Of a stretch of 64,000 nt of DNA, positions 16,511-25,574 are shown piece by piece. This DNA is from JANLQX01 sp031423635 (lineage in GTDB: Bacteria > Actinomycetota > Acidimicrobiia > Acidimicrobiales > JANYDT01). The notes under the pieces were generated by a model. It made no database searches, was not told where the DNA came from, and worked only from the letters and a program-made list of their open reading frames with translations. The translations under genes were made by a program, and so were the position numbers. The stretch spans positions 1 through 64,000 of the forward strand of contig JANPFX010000086.1 in the NCBI GenBank assembly GCA_031423635.1, in the 5' to 3' direction. Position 1 is the stretch's first letter, and each line of letters begins with the position of its first letter.

Positions 16511-17454
16511 CTGCGGCTGACGAGGTAGCGGAACACCGATTCGAGGTCTTCGTCGAGGGGCTCGATAGCCTCGACCCGCGCGTTCACCGATTGGGCGACG
16601 GCGAGCACGGCACGTCGGAACGCCGTCACGTCGGTCACGTCGACGACAAGTCCACTCTCGTCGACCCTCGCGCCGACCACAGCGCCGGTGGTGAGAAGAG
16701 CCCCGGCCAGGGCCCTGGCCGGCGTGGCGAGGATCCGTACCTGGTGTGGACGGTCGTCCATCAGCGCACGAATGGTGTGGAAGTCGCCCTCGGCGGCGAG
16801 GCGGCCCTCGGCGATCACGATCACCCGCGAGCCGAATCGTTCGACTTCCTCGAGAATGTGGCTGGTGATCACGACGGTCCGGCCTTTTGCTCCGAGCCCC
16901 GAGAACAATTCGATCATACGAAGACGCTGTCGTGGGTCGAGTCCGTTGAGCGGTTCGTCCAACACGACCAGCTGCGGGTTGTGGACGATTGCCGAGGCGA
17001 TCTTCACCCGTTGACGCATGCCCTTGGAGTACATCCGCAGTGGGCGCGTGTCGTTCGGGTCGAGTTCGACCTCGGCCAGCACGCCGGCCGCCGATGTGTC
17101 CGCGGCCTCCAGCCCGCTGAGCGAGGCCATGGTCCGCACGAAGTCGCGGGCGGTAATGGGTTCGAAAACGCTGTCCTGCTGAGGAACGAGTCCGATGTGC
17201 CGGTACAGCTCCGGTTCGCCGCGGGGAGGGTGTCCGAGAACGGTGATCGAGCCCTTGGACGGTGTCGTAAGTCCACAGAGCAACCTCATGACTGTCGATT
17301 TCCCGGCGCCGTTGGGACCGAGCAGGGCGGTGACGCCGGGCCATACCGAGAAGCTGACATCGGACACGGCCACGACGGCGCCGAACCACTTGGACACGTT
17401 GTCGAACGTGATGGTCGGGGCGGCCGCCGCAGCGTCGGGCTCGATGGCGCTCAA
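16504..17454 (-). CDS. ABC transporter ATP-binding protein
   Basis: The 316-residue ATPase has Walker A LLGPNGAGKST, Q-loop LVPQQDSVFEP, signature MYSKGMRQRVKIASAI, Walker B LVVLDEPLNGLDP and switch His in ITSHILEEVE. After about residue 225 an extra C-terminal domain follows, as in CcmA/DrrA-type exporters. TTG 17454 overlaps the stop of the permease upstream (TTGA) and is the best start; it gives MSAIEPDAAAAAP. It would power the permease encoded downstream. Confidence 0.88.
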   Translation of the reverse strand: MSAIEPDAAAAAPTITFDNVSKWFGAVVAVSDVSFSVWPGVTALLGPNGAGKSTVMRLLCGLTTPSKGSITVLGHPPRGEPELYRHIGLVPQQDSVFEPITARDFVRTMASLSGLEAADTSAAGVLAEVELDPNDTRPLRMYSKGMRQRVKIASAIVHNPQLVVLDEPLNGLDPRQRLRMIELFSGLGAKGRTVVITSHILEEVERFGSRVIVIAEGRLAAEGDFHTIRALMDDRPHQVRILATPARALAGALLTTGAVVGARVDESGLVVDVTDVTAFRRAVLAVAQSVNARVEAIEPLDEDLESVFRYLVSRRW

Positions 17455-18323
17455 CGCGTCACCTCCAGGCTGCGATAGCGCCAGAGCACGATGCCCCCGA
17501 ACAGGGCCGCCCATCCGAGGAGCACGAGGCCGAGGAGCGCCGTCGGGATGGACGGGTGATCGCCGACATTGCCGAACACCCGCCGGACGAACTCGAACGG
17601 CACGGTGAAGACGTTCAACAGAATCGCGTTGTGGTTGTCGGTCGAGTGGTACAACGCCGAGGAAACGGCGCCACCGACGACGAAGACGAGCACTATGGCT
17701 GATGACGCGAAGCCCTTTCGATCGGTGAGGGACGAGGCGGCGAGCGCGAGAAGGGCGAAGAAGGTGGCGAGCATGAGGCCGCATGCGATGATCCTCGCGA
17801 TCGTGACGCCGAGTTCGCCTGATGACGGGCCCTGGCCCTGCAGCGATCGACCGACGACCATGAGCAGCGGCGGGAACAGCGTGACGAAGCACAGCGCGCC
17901 TGCGACCGCGATGAACTTGGCGGCGAGGTACGTGGTCCGTGTGAGCGGGGAGGACAGGTAGACCCCCATGACGCGGAAGCGGCGATCCGGGCAGAGTGCT
18001 TCGGGCGCGGCGAACGCGATGAACAGCAGGATGGCCGAAATGACGAACCCGTAGTACTCCCAGACCTGCGGAATGCTGGCTGCCGAGATCTGCTTCGGCA
18101 CGATCACGCCGATGCCGATGAACACGACTGCCGGGAGGTAGGCGATGCCGACGACGATGAACGGTAGGGCCTTGGCTCGGGCCCCGCGGCGAAGTCCGAG
18201 TATCCGACCGAAGGTGTAGCGCACCGTGGTTCGGATCGCACCTGCTGGACCCGTTCGCTCGCCGTCGAAGTGGCGGTAGCCGCGATCGTGAATGCGGGTG
18301 TCGCCCGACGCACCTGTCGTCAT
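17451..18323 (-). CDS. ABC-2 type transporter permease
   Basis: The 290-residue membrane protein has an N-terminal cytoplasmic region of about 45 residues, then six or seven hydrophobic helices, including ALPFIVVGIAYLPAVVFIGIG and SAIVLVFVVGGAVSSALY. The loop ALCPDRRFRVMGVYLSSPLTRTTYL is the ABC-2 permease signature region (xxLxSPLTR). It starts by ATGA overlap with the upstream ATPase and ends by overlap with the next ATPase, so it sits between two ATPases in one transcript. Confidence 0.86.
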   Translation of the reverse strand: MTTGASGDTRIHDRGYRHFDGERTGPAGAIRTTVRYTFGRILGLRRGARAKALPFIVVGIAYLPAVVFIGIGVIVPKQISAASIPQVWEYYGFVISAILLFIAFAAPEALCPDRRFRVMGVYLSSPLTRTTYLAAKFIAVAGALCFVTLFPPLLMVVGRSLQGQGPSSGELGVTIARIIACGLMLATFFALLALAASSLTDRKGFASSAIVLVFVVGGAVSSALYHSTDNHNAILLNVFTVPFEFVRRVFGNVGDHPSIPTALLGLVLLGWAALFGGIVLWRYRSLEVTR

Positions 18324-19345
18324 CGGTCCGTTCCCTGCCGACCTGATGTGAGGTCGGCGCTCGCCTCGAGAAAGGCGTCAGCGAGTGTGCGTCGGGTTCG
18401 GGATAGGGAGCGAACGGGCGCGTCGACGCGCACGAGGGCGTCCCGCAACCGATCGAACGTCGTGTCATCGCGATAGCCGACTCGAACGACCGACCCCGAA
18501 GCCTCGACGACCTCGAGCCCGCTGGCGCTCAGTACATGGGCGACATCAGCGAGCCATGCGGCCGAGCCGTCCGGGCTGGCCAAGTCGACGGAGATCTCGT
18601 TTCCCTGCTCCTGGAGATCGGCCATGACCGCGTCGGTGGTGGCCCGGCCGTTCGCCAGTATCACGACGTTCTCGCAGGTGCGTTCGACCTCTTCGAGCAG
18701 GTGCGAGGAGACCACGACGTTGAGGCCGAGCACCGTTCCGCAGCGGCGGATGAGCGCAAGCATCTGTTCGCGCTGAACGGGATCAAGTCCGTTCGTCGGT
18801 TCGTCGAGAAGCACGAGCGACGGGTCGTGGACGATCGCCTGGGCGAGTTTGACGCGCTGCTTCTGCCCTGTCGACATCGTGCCGATGGGCCGGAATCGCT
18901 CCTCTCCGAGTCCTACCTCGAACAGCGCATCGCTGGCCCGTCCGATCGCCTCCCGGCTGGGAATGCCGTGGAGTTCGCCAACATGGCGCACGAAGTCATG
19001 GGCCCGGGAGTCGACGGGGAGCGCGTCATGCTCGGGCGAATAGCCGATGCGGGCGCGGACCTCAGGGCCATTGCGGATCGGGTCGAGGCCGAACACCTGC
19101 AGCTGTCCTTCGTCTCCTTCGTGAAAGCCGAGGACCATGCCGAAGAACGTGGTCTTCCCCGCCCCATTGGCCCCGAGCAGACCGGTAACGCCGCTGCCGA
19201 TGTGGAAGCTGGCGCGGTCGAGAACGGTGTTCGCCCCCCACCGCTTGACCAGACCGCTGGCCACGATGACACCGGCCGGAGCGACGACGGTGACGTGTGG
19301 TGCCCGCTCACCCCGCGAAGGGTCGCCCGTCCCGTCGCCGCCCAT
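18320..19345 (-). CDS. ABC transporter ATP-binding protein
   Basis: The 341-residue ATPase is the first gene of the leftward ABC operon. Motifs are Walker A LLGANGAGKTT, Q-loop GYSPEHDALP, signature MSTGQKQRVKLAQAI, Walker B LVLLDEPTNGLDP and switch VSSHLLEEVE. A C-terminal regulatory domain (about 260-335) follows. ATG 19345 (MGGDGTGDP) is chosen; the in-frame extension to 19396 lies almost against the divergent acyl-CoA dehydrogenase start at 19407. The 61-nt gap between the two genes holds both promoters. Two ATPase/permease pairs in one operon suggest a heteromeric exporter or two related ones. Confidence 0.88.
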   Translation of the reverse strand: MGGDGTGDPSRGERAPHVTVVAPAGVIVASGLVKRWGANTVLDRASFHIGSGVTGLLGANGAGKTTFFGMVLGFHEGDEGQLQVFGLDPIRNGPEVRARIGYSPEHDALPVDSRAHDFVRHVGELHGIPSREAIGRASDALFEVGLGEERFRPIGTMSTGQKQRVKLAQAIVHDPSLVLLDEPTNGLDPVQREQMLALIRRCGTVLGLNVVVSSHLLEEVERTCENVVILANGRATTDAVMADLQEQGNEISVDLASPDGSAAWLADVAHVLSASGLEVVEASGSVVRVGYRDDTTFDRLRDALVRVDAPVRSLSRTRRTLADAFLEASADLTSGRQGTDR

Positions 19346-19406
19346 GGCCGTCAGCGTAGGGCCTGACGTTGGAGGCACCGGCCGGTGAACGCGCAAGACT
19401 GCTCGG

Positions 19407-20543
19407 ATGGCCTCGCACCCCTTCTACAGCCCCGAGCACCTCGAGTACCGGCGGGTCCTCGATCAGTTCGTCGCGAAGGAGGTCGCCCCGTTCGCCCATA
19501 AGTGGGACGACGCCGAGGAGTTTCCCCGCGAGCTCTACCTGAAGTTCGGCGAGCTGGGCATGCTCGGCGCCGGTTTCCCGGAGGAAGTCGGCGGCATCGG
19601 AACCGACGCGTTCCTCCGGGTGATCATCCAGCAGGCCCTTGCCATGGGCGGATCCGGCGGTGTGTCGGCGGGCCTGATCTCGTCGTACATCTCGATGCCC
19701 GTGGTCGCCCACTACGGCACCGAGGAGCAGAAGAAGATCCTGCCCGATGTGCTGGCGGGACGGAAGATCGCTGCGCTGGCCGTCACAGAGCCGAGCGGCG
19801 GATCCGACGTCGCCGGGTTGCAGACCACCGCACGCAGAGACGGCGACCACTACATCGTGAACGGCTCGAAGACCTTCATCACGAGTGGGATGCGCGCTGA
19901 TTGGATCACCACGGCGGTCCGCACGGGCGGCCCCGGGCGAGGTGGCATCTCGGTGCTTCTGGTCCCCGGTGACGCACCGGGCCTCACCCGGACCCCGCTC
20001 AAGAAGATGGGCTGGTGGTCGAGCGACACGGCAACCCTCTACTTCGACGATTGCCTCGTCCCCGTCGCCAACCTGATCGGTGCCGAGAACGACGGCTGGG
20101 CGGCGATCATGGGCAACTTCAACTATGAGCGCCTCGATCTGATCGCACAGTCGCTGGCATTCGCCCAGCTCTGCATCAACGAATCCATTACGTATGCCCA
20201 GGCACGGGAGACGTTCGGCAAGCCGCTCATCAGCAACCAGGTGATCCGCCACAAGATCGTCGACATGAGCAGGAAGGTGAACTCCTGCCAGGCCTGGATG
20301 GAGTCGCTCGCCTGGCAGCTCAACAACGGCGCAAGCCCGGCCGGCGAGATCGCGCAGTGCAAGGTGGAGGCCACCACCACGTTCGAGTACTGCGCCCGCG
20401 AGGCGGTGCAGATCTTCGGTGGGGCCGGGTACCTTCGAGGAGCGGTCGTGGAGCGTCTGTACCGGGAAGTCCGGGTGCAGGCCATCGGGGGTGGCAGCGA
20501 AGAGATCCTGAAGGACTTGGCGGCCAAGCAACTCGGGTTGTGA
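19407..20543 (+). CDS. Acyl-CoA dehydrogenase, isovaleryl/long-chain type
   Basis: The 378-residue flavoprotein oxidises acyl-CoA to 2-enoyl-CoA and passes electrons to ETF. FAD-binding motifs are AVTEPSGGSDVAGLQT and KTFITSGMRAD; the C-terminus has IFGGAGYLRGAVVERLYREVR. The usual catalytic Glu position near the C-terminus is Gly (QAIGGGSEEI). Instead Glu241 in NYERL on helix G matches the base used by isovaleryl-CoA and long-chain acyl-CoA dehydrogenases. A branched or terpenoid acyl-CoA substrate is possible. It stands alone, divergent from the ABC operon; the next gene starts after 56 nt. Confidence 0.93.
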   Translation: MASHPFYSPEHLEYRRVLDQFVAKEVAPFAHKWDDAEEFPRELYLKFGELGMLGAGFPEEVGGIGTDAFLRVIIQQALAMGGSGGVSAGLISSYISMPVVAHYGTEEQKKILPDVLAGRKIAALAVTEPSGGSDVAGLQTTARRDGDHYIVNGSKTFITSGMRADWITTAVRTGGPGRGGISVLLVPGDAPGLTRTPLKKMGWWSSDTATLYFDDCLVPVANLIGAENDGWAAIMGNFNYERLDLIAQSLAFAQLCINESITYAQARETFGKPLISNQVIRHKIVDMSRKVNSCQAWMESLAWQLNNGASPAGEIAQCKVEATTTFEYCAREAVQIFGGAGYLRGAVVERLYREVRVQAIGGGSEEILKDLAAKQLGL

Positions 20544-20599
20544 GCGCCGTTTGCGAATAGGCCGGTGAATGGCGCAACAGTGGAGGAGGGGAGGGAACG

Positions 20600-22156
20600 A
20601 TGAATCACGAACACGTCCGCGACGTGCTCGACCGGACGGCGACCCGTCCGCTCGTGCAGCGATTGCTCTCCGAGGAACCCGACGCCGACGACCGCGACGA
20701 GATCGAGCGCACCCTCATCGCACTGGACGACGTCCGGGCGGTCCTTCCGCTGCAGGGGGCGGGGGAGAACCCGTTGCTCTCGCCGATCGTGCGCATCAGT
20801 GCCCTGAACGTGATCACCTCCATGCTCGGCGCCACGGTTCTGCCGATCCGGGAATGGTGGTCGGGCGACGACCCTGTGCTGCGCTTCGCCGCCGCAAGCG
20901 TCCTCCCGCATCGTGAGTTCGCCGATCTCGTCCGTCCGGTGCTTGCCGATCCACGGCATCCGCTGCTCGCCCGGGTGCTGGGGTCGATGGACGTCGGGTT
21001 CGAAGAGGGGCACTGGCAGGAACTGAAGATCCGGTCGCTCTCGCACGTCGACGCTGCGGTTCGCGGTGCGGCCGCCAGCGCCCTGCTGTGGGACGAACCT
21101 CTCGCCGCCCATGATGCGCTGCTCGAAGCCACCCGCGACATCGACATCGACGTCGCCATCGAGGCCGTGTCGACACTCATGTACTACCCGACCTCTGAGG
21201 TCGTCTCTGGACTCCGCTGTGTGGCCGAGTCCCCGAACGAGTTCCTGGCGGCTTCGGCCACGGCTGCGCTCGGACGGGTCCTTGCCGACATTGCCGAAGC
21301 GGTCGACGCGGCGCCGGGCTCGGTGCACTTGCGCCGCTGGTGCCACCTGCTCGGCGACCCGACCGGGCTTGGACGGTCCCAACGCTTCGACGGCCCGGAG
21401 GGCCTGGAGTCGTCGGAGACCAATCTCGCCTCGGTCATGGCCGTCCCGGATCAACCGCTGATCTGCTGGGACCGTGACCTCGAGTGCTCTCTCCTCGACC
21501 CGAACGGTGCGTGGGAGGGAAAGTTCGCGCGCATACGGCATCTCGATGGCGAGTCGGTGGCGCTCGTCGACCGGCCTCGGGTGCTCGACGTGCTGTGCCA
21601 CCATGCCGATCCGGAGATCCGCGGAGGTGCGGCGGCCCACATCGCCCACTGGGACGGAGGAGCCGATGCGTTGCTCGGATTACTCGACGACCCGATGGTC
21701 ACCGTGGCGAAGGCAGCCATGCACGCGCTGTATGACGTCCCGGATGGATCTCCGTGCCGGCGAACGATCCGCGATCGTGCGTGGCATGCCGTTGTCGACG
21801 GGACCCGGGTCGGCACACGCCTGGGCGAGGCCCTGCGGACCTTCGTCCGGCACGGCGACGCCTTCGGCCCGGATGAAGTCACGCGGCGCCTCGTCTCGTT
21901 GCTCGACGATCCCCGTGAGAGCGCCCGCACGTCCGCCATCGAACATCTGGCCAATCGGGGCGCCGCCGACGAACTCGCGGCACAGATGCATCGACTCGCC
22001 GAAGGCCCGGAGGTCACCTGGGCGGTGCACGGCACGCTCCTCGACGCCGCCCACCGTCACGGTATCTCCGTCGACCACTCGACGCTTCTTCGCCTCGTCG
22101 ACGTCGACCACGCCTGGCTGAGCGGCAGCGCCGCCCGCCTGCTTCCGCTCGGCTGA
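20600..22156 (+). CDS. HEAT-repeat protein upstream of coxD/coxE
   Basis: The 518-residue, probably cytosolic protein is built of about a dozen two-helix repeats of HEAT/Armadillo or PBS-lyase type, for example HVDAAVRGAAASALLWDEP, PEIRGGAAAHIAHWDGGADAL and DPRESARTSAIEHLANRGA. The Asp-Pro start of each repeat is well kept. No catalytic motif is visible, so it is likely a protein-binding scaffold. A strong Shine-Dalgarno stretch (GGAGGAGGGGAGGG) precedes ATG 20600. The MoxR ATPase starts 26 nt after its stop and the VWA gene follows, which suggests the three act together. Confidence 0.8.
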   Translation: MNHEHVRDVLDRTATRPLVQRLLSEEPDADDRDEIERTLIALDDVRAVLPLQGAGENPLLSPIVRISALNVITSMLGATVLPIREWWSGDDPVLRFAAASVLPHREFADLVRPVLADPRHPLLARVLGSMDVGFEEGHWQELKIRSLSHVDAAVRGAAASALLWDEPLAAHDALLEATRDIDIDVAIEAVSTLMYYPTSEVVSGLRCVAESPNEFLAASATAALGRVLADIAEAVDAAPGSVHLRRWCHLLGDPTGLGRSQRFDGPEGLESSETNLASVMAVPDQPLICWDRDLECSLLDPNGAWEGKFARIRHLDGESVALVDRPRVLDVLCHHADPEIRGGAAAHIAHWDGGADALLGLLDDPMVTVAKAAMHALYDVPDGSPCRRTIRDRAWHAVVDGTRVGTRLGEALRTFVRHGDAFGPDEVTRRLVSLLDDPRESARTSAIEHLANRGAADELAAQMHRLAEGPEVTWAVHGTLLDAAHRHGISVDHSTLLRLVDVDHAWLSGSAARLLPLG

Positions 22157-22182
22157 ACCCGATCCTGCGCAAGACTCTTCCC

Positions 22183-23103
22183 GTGATGTCCAGTATCCCC
22201 GCGACGGCCCCGCTCGTACCCGCAACCGTCGACGAGGTGATGGAGGGACTGCGCAGCCACGGCTACCTCCCCGACGAAGGCCTCGCCACGGTCATCTTCC
22301 TGGCCATGGTGCTTCGTCGCCCGCTTCTCCTCGAGGGCGAGGCTGGCGTCGGCAAGACGGAAGTGGCGAAGGTGCTCTCGCGCTGGACGGGCGGAGAACT
22401 GCTGCGTCTTCAGTGCTACGAAGGCATCGACCTCGCGCAGGCGGTCTATGAGTGGGACTACTCCCGCCAGCTCTTGCATCTCCGGGCAGCGGAGGTCACC
22501 GGCACTGCGGCAGACGAGGACGACCTCTACTCCGAGCGGTTTCTGGTGCGACGTCCGCTGTTGCGGGCAATCGCCCACGGCGACGGCCCCGTGCCGGTTC
22601 TGCTCATCGACGAGGTGGATCGGGCCGACGACGAGTTCGAGGCGTTCCTGCTCGAAGTGCTCAGTGACTACTCGATCACGGTTCCCGAGCTCGGCACGTT
22701 CACGGCGACAGTGCCACCGTTGGTGATCCTCACCTCGAACCGCACTCGCGATGTTCACGACGCGCTGAAGCGCCGCTGCCTCTACCACTGGGTCGAGCAT
22801 CCCGGCTTCGAGCGCGAGGTCGAGATCGTCCGCCTGCGGGCGCCGGAGGTCGAAGAGGGCCTCGCCCGCCAAGTTGCAGGGGCGGTGGAGCGCATGCGCG
22901 GCATGGAACTCTTCAAGCCGCCCGGCGTTGCGGAGACGATCGACTGGACACAGGCGCTCTCGGCGCTCGGAAGGACCGCGCTCGATGAGCGGTCGGTCGA
23001 GGCCACGCTCGGCACCGTGCTGAAGTACCGCGAGGACGCCGACAAAGTGCGCCAGCACGGTGTCGCCGATCTGGTGCGCACGGCGACCCTCCGCGGGTCG
23101 TGA
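22183..23103 (+). CDS. coxD: MoxR-family AAA+ ATPase, CoxD-like
   Basis: The 306-residue AAA+ protein has Walker A EGEAGVGKTE (51-60), LQCYEGIDLAQAVYEWDY (the MoxR-type segment after sensor-like strand 2), Walker B LLIDEVDRADDEFEAFLLEVL, and sensor-1 VILTSNRTRDVHDALKRRCLYHW. CoxD of Oligotropha is needed for maturation of the [CuSMoO2] site of CO dehydrogenase; MoxR proteins in general act as chaperones with VWA partners. GTG 22183 and ATG 22186 are adjacent possible starts. It is followed 25 nt later by the VWA gene. Confidence 0.9.
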   Translation: MMSSIPATAPLVPATVDEVMEGLRSHGYLPDEGLATVIFLAMVLRRPLLLEGEAGVGKTEVAKVLSRWTGGELLRLQCYEGIDLAQAVYEWDYSRQLLHLRAAEVTGTAADEDDLYSERFLVRRPLLRAIAHGDGPVPVLLIDEVDRADDEFEAFLLEVLSDYSITVPELGTFTATVPPLVILTSNRTRDVHDALKRRCLYHWVEHPGFEREVEIVRLRAPEVEEGLARQVAGAVERMRGMELFKPPGVAETIDWTQALSALGRTALDERSVEATLGTVLKYREDADKVRQHGVADLVRTATLRGS

Positions 23104-23128
23104 GCGTCTCGGAGGAGGCGGGGCGTAG

Positions 23129-24391
23129 GTGACCAGCGTGTCTGACGGATCAGCTGCCCAGGTTCCGTTGGGGATGGCCGAAGTGCTCGCCCTTTTGGAT
23201 CAGTCGGGCGAGAGGCCGGCAGCGAAGCCCGATCTCCTTCGCGGTCGGGGATCGCGTCCCGCCGACGCCGATCTGACCGGTCCGTTCCGGATGGCCGTCA
23301 CGTTTGCGGTGGTGCTGAGGCGTGCCGGGCTTGCTGTCCCCGTCGGTTCGGTCATCACGTTCGCCGAGGCGCTCGGCGCCGTTGGCATGGAGCGGCGCAG
23401 CGCGGTGTACTGGGCTGGCCGGGGTGTTCTCGTTCGTCGCCCGGAGGACATCGGCCTGTTCGATCGTGTCTTTGCCGCCTTCTGGCTCGGTCGGGTCGGT
23501 GGAGCGGCCCAGATGCCGATCGAGCAACAGGTGCAGATCGCGTTCGACGCAGATGAGGGATCGGGTGACGGCGACGACGCACCGCCGACCGAGGATCCGG
23601 CGGGAGAGACCATCGCCGTGCGGTTCAGCGCAATGGAGACGCTGCGACAGAAGGACTTTGCCGATTACACGCCAGCCGAGTTCGACGAGGCCCGGCGACT
23701 CATGGCGGCACTCCGTTTCGCCGAGTCGACCCGTCGAAGCCGACGGCTGAGATCGGCAAAACTAGGTGTACATACGAGCTATCCGGATCTTCGGCGCACG
23801 GTACGTCAGGCGCTGAAAACCGATGGTGTGCCGATGCAGCGCCGCTACCGCGAGCAGTCGGAACGTCCGCGTCGAATCGTGTTCCTCTGCGATGTGAGCG
23901 GTTCGATGGAGTCCTACTCCCGCGCGCTGTTGCGCTTCTGCCAGGCAGCGGTGGTCGGCCGCGGGCGGGTGGAAGCCTTTGCCATGGGGACGCGGCTCAC
24001 GAGGCTCACCAAGGAGCTGACCTCACGCGACCCCGACCTTGCCCTCGCGAAGGCGGCGGCACGGGTCGTCGACTGGTCGGGAGGCACGCGCCTGGGGGAG
24101 GGGCTCCGCTCGTTCAATGACCAGTGGGGGGTTCGCGGGATGGCCCGCGGTTCGATCATCGTGGTGCTCTCCGATGGCTGGGATCGCGGCGACCCGGAAC
24201 TCCTGGGCGAGCAGATGGGCCGCCTGCACCGCATCGCCCACCAGGTCGTGTGGGTCAACCCACTGAAGGCCTCACCCGGCTACGCACCCCTGGCCCGGGG
24301 CATGGCCGCGGCCCTACCGCACGTCGATGTGTTCTTGGAGGGCCACTCGCTCGCCTCGCTCGAGACCCTGGCCGCAGCACTGCGCGCCTGA
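23129..24391 (+). CDS. coxE: VWA-domain protein, CoxE-like
   Basis: The 420-residue protein has a C-terminal von Willebrand A domain (about 240-410) with the metal site DVSGSMESYS and later Thr/Asp ligands (GTRLTRLTKELTSRD, LSDGWDRGDPEL). CoxE works with the CoxD ATPase in inserting or activating the metal cofactor of molybdenum hydroxylases. GTG 23129 is supported by GGAGGAGG at 23111-23118. Codons 212-216 (CTA GGT GTA CAT ACG, 23762-23776) are a rare-codon patch that matches patches in mfd and purQ. Confidence 0.9.
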   Translation: MTSVSDGSAAQVPLGMAEVLALLDQSGERPAAKPDLLRGRGSRPADADLTGPFRMAVTFAVVLRRAGLAVPVGSVITFAEALGAVGMERRSAVYWAGRGVLVRRPEDIGLFDRVFAAFWLGRVGGAAQMPIEQQVQIAFDADEGSGDGDDAPPTEDPAGETIAVRFSAMETLRQKDFADYTPAEFDEARRLMAALRFAESTRRSRRLRSAKLGVHTSYPDLRRTVRQALKTDGVPMQRRYREQSERPRRIVFLCDVSGSMESYSRALLRFCQAAVVGRGRVEAFAMGTRLTRLTKELTSRDPDLALAKAAARVVDWSGGTRLGEGLRSFNDQWGVRGMARGSIIVVLSDGWDRGDPELLGEQMGRLHRIAHQVVWVNPLKASPGYAPLARGMAAALPHVDVFLEGHSLASLETLAAALRA

Positions 24392-24418
24392 CTCGCTCTG
24401 CCCCGAGCCCCACCCCGC

Positions 24419-24469
24419 CGAGAGTGAAGTCTCCGTCGCTCCAGGAGCGACCAAGGTCTCATTCTCTCG
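24419..24469 (+). terminator. Hairpin after coxE
   Basis: The inner stem GTCGCTC (24435-24441) and GAGCGAC (24445-24451) closes a 3-nt loop. Outer pairing CGAGAG-TGA with TCA-tt-CTCTCG extends it to 24419-24469. It lies 27 nt after the coxE stop. No T-run follows, so the terminator call is moderate. The rest of the 201-nt gap shows no gene. Confidence 0.4.
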
Positions 24470-24592
24470 ACATCGTCCACCGCGAACCTTGGGCTGGCGA
24501 CCCTGACCTGGTCGAACGCGCCGTTGCGCCGACAGAGGGGGGTATCCACCACCTGCTCGCATCACTGGAGTACATGAAATACACTGAAAAAC

Positions 24593-25543
24593 ATGCAAAG
24601 ACATGGCGTGATGTCCCGAACCGACCTTCTTGCCGCCGGCATCAGCTCGAATGAGATCCAGCGCCTTGTCCGCGGCCGGCGTTGGACGAGGCTGCGGACC
24701 GGCATCTACGCGACGACACCGAAGGCCGTACGCGAGCCCTGGCTGCTCACGTTCGCCGGTGAGCTCTGCTGGGGCGGTGAACATGCGGCGATGTCGCACC
24801 GGGCCGCGGCGTTTCTCTACGGACTCGACGGCTTCCTCGCGCCGGGGGTGCCGGACATCGTCGTCCCGGCTTCATCGGCATGCAGGGGCGCGAATGTGCA
24901 CCGCACCCAGTTCGTCCTCCCGACCGTCACCCTCTTCAGCCTTCCCGTTGTCACGCCGGAGGTGTGCATCGCCCAACTGGGTCACGTAGTCAGCGAGAAC
25001 GCCGTCGAGGCCGTGCTCGAGTCTGCGCTGCGTCATGGCCTCACCACCCTCGAGCGCCTGCGCTCCTTCGTTGACGGCCCTCTCGGCCGTATCGACGGCG
25101 GCAAGGTGCTGCGTTCGATGGTGCGCCGCAGGCCTGCCGGTCTCCCCCCGACGGCCTCGCCCCTGGAGACGTCGGTGGTCCAGATCCTGCGTTCCTTCGG
25201 CTGTCGCTCGGTGGAGCGCCAGGCGCGGGTCGACGGCATCGCGTTCTCGCTCGTGGCCCGCAAGCGACACCTAGCGGTTTCCTGCTGCCCGGGTTCGAGG
25301 CGAGTGCTCCGTGACCACGAACGGGCCCTCTTGTTCGAGAACGGATGGACGGTCGTCGAGGTGACCCAGGCCGAGTTTCTCGCCGACGAGCAGGCGGTAG
25401 CCGAATCGGTCCGCACGGCGATCGTGACCGCTTCCCGGCAGTCGGCGCGTCAGCGTCGCCTCAGCCGACGCGCCGAGCTGCCTCCCCGTCGCCGCCCTCA
25501 GCGCCCCGAAGCTCTGTCGCTGCGCAGTTCGCCGGCTGCGTAG
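24593..25543 (+). CDS. AbiEi-like N-terminal domain with degenerate DUF559 nuclease fold
   Basis: In this 316-residue protein, residues 1-60 match the AbiEi antitoxin winged-helix start (VMSRTDLLAAGISSNEIQRLVRGRRWTRLRTGIYA). The middle region (AAMSHRAAAFLYGLDGF) is typical of long AbiEi-like proteins. The C-terminus resembles the DUF559/Vsr-like endonuclease fold (ETSVVQILRSFG, QARVDGI, ending ERALLFENGWTVVEVT). The active-site Asp and Glu expected around FSLVARKRHLAVSCC are replaced, so cleavage is unlikely. No AbiEii toxin gene is adjacent. It sits between coxE and xdhC without an obvious link to either, and may be a DNA-binding regulator. Confidence 0.65.
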   Translation: MQRHGVMSRTDLLAAGISSNEIQRLVRGRRWTRLRTGIYATTPKAVREPWLLTFAGELCWGGEHAAMSHRAAAFLYGLDGFLAPGVPDIVVPASSACRGANVHRTQFVLPTVTLFSLPVVTPEVCIAQLGHVVSENAVEAVLESALRHGLTTLERLRSFVDGPLGRIDGGKVLRSMVRRRPAGLPPTASPLETSVVQILRSFGCRSVERQARVDGIAFSLVARKRHLAVSCCPGSRRVLRDHERALLFENGWTVVEVTQAEFLADEQAVAESVRTAIVTASRQSARQRRLSRRAELPPRRRPQRPEALSLRSSPAA

Positions 25544-25562
25544 GGGGATTCGGGAGCGGCGG

Positions 25563-25568
25563 TAGTCT
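25563..25568 (+). promoter_or_regulatory. -10 element of the xdhC operon
   Basis: TAGTCT ends 6 nt before ATG 25575, the leaderless arrangement seen repeatedly in this window. Confidence 0.4.
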
Positions 25569-25574
25569 CGTCGC

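Noticed and set aside
16591..17478. Open frame opposite the ABC ATPase gene
   Set aside because: Low-complexity shadow translation; the minus strand has all ABC motifs.
24593..25543. AbiE-type toxin-antitoxin system
   Set aside because: No AbiEii-like nucleotidyltransferase is next to it; the downstream gene is xdhC.
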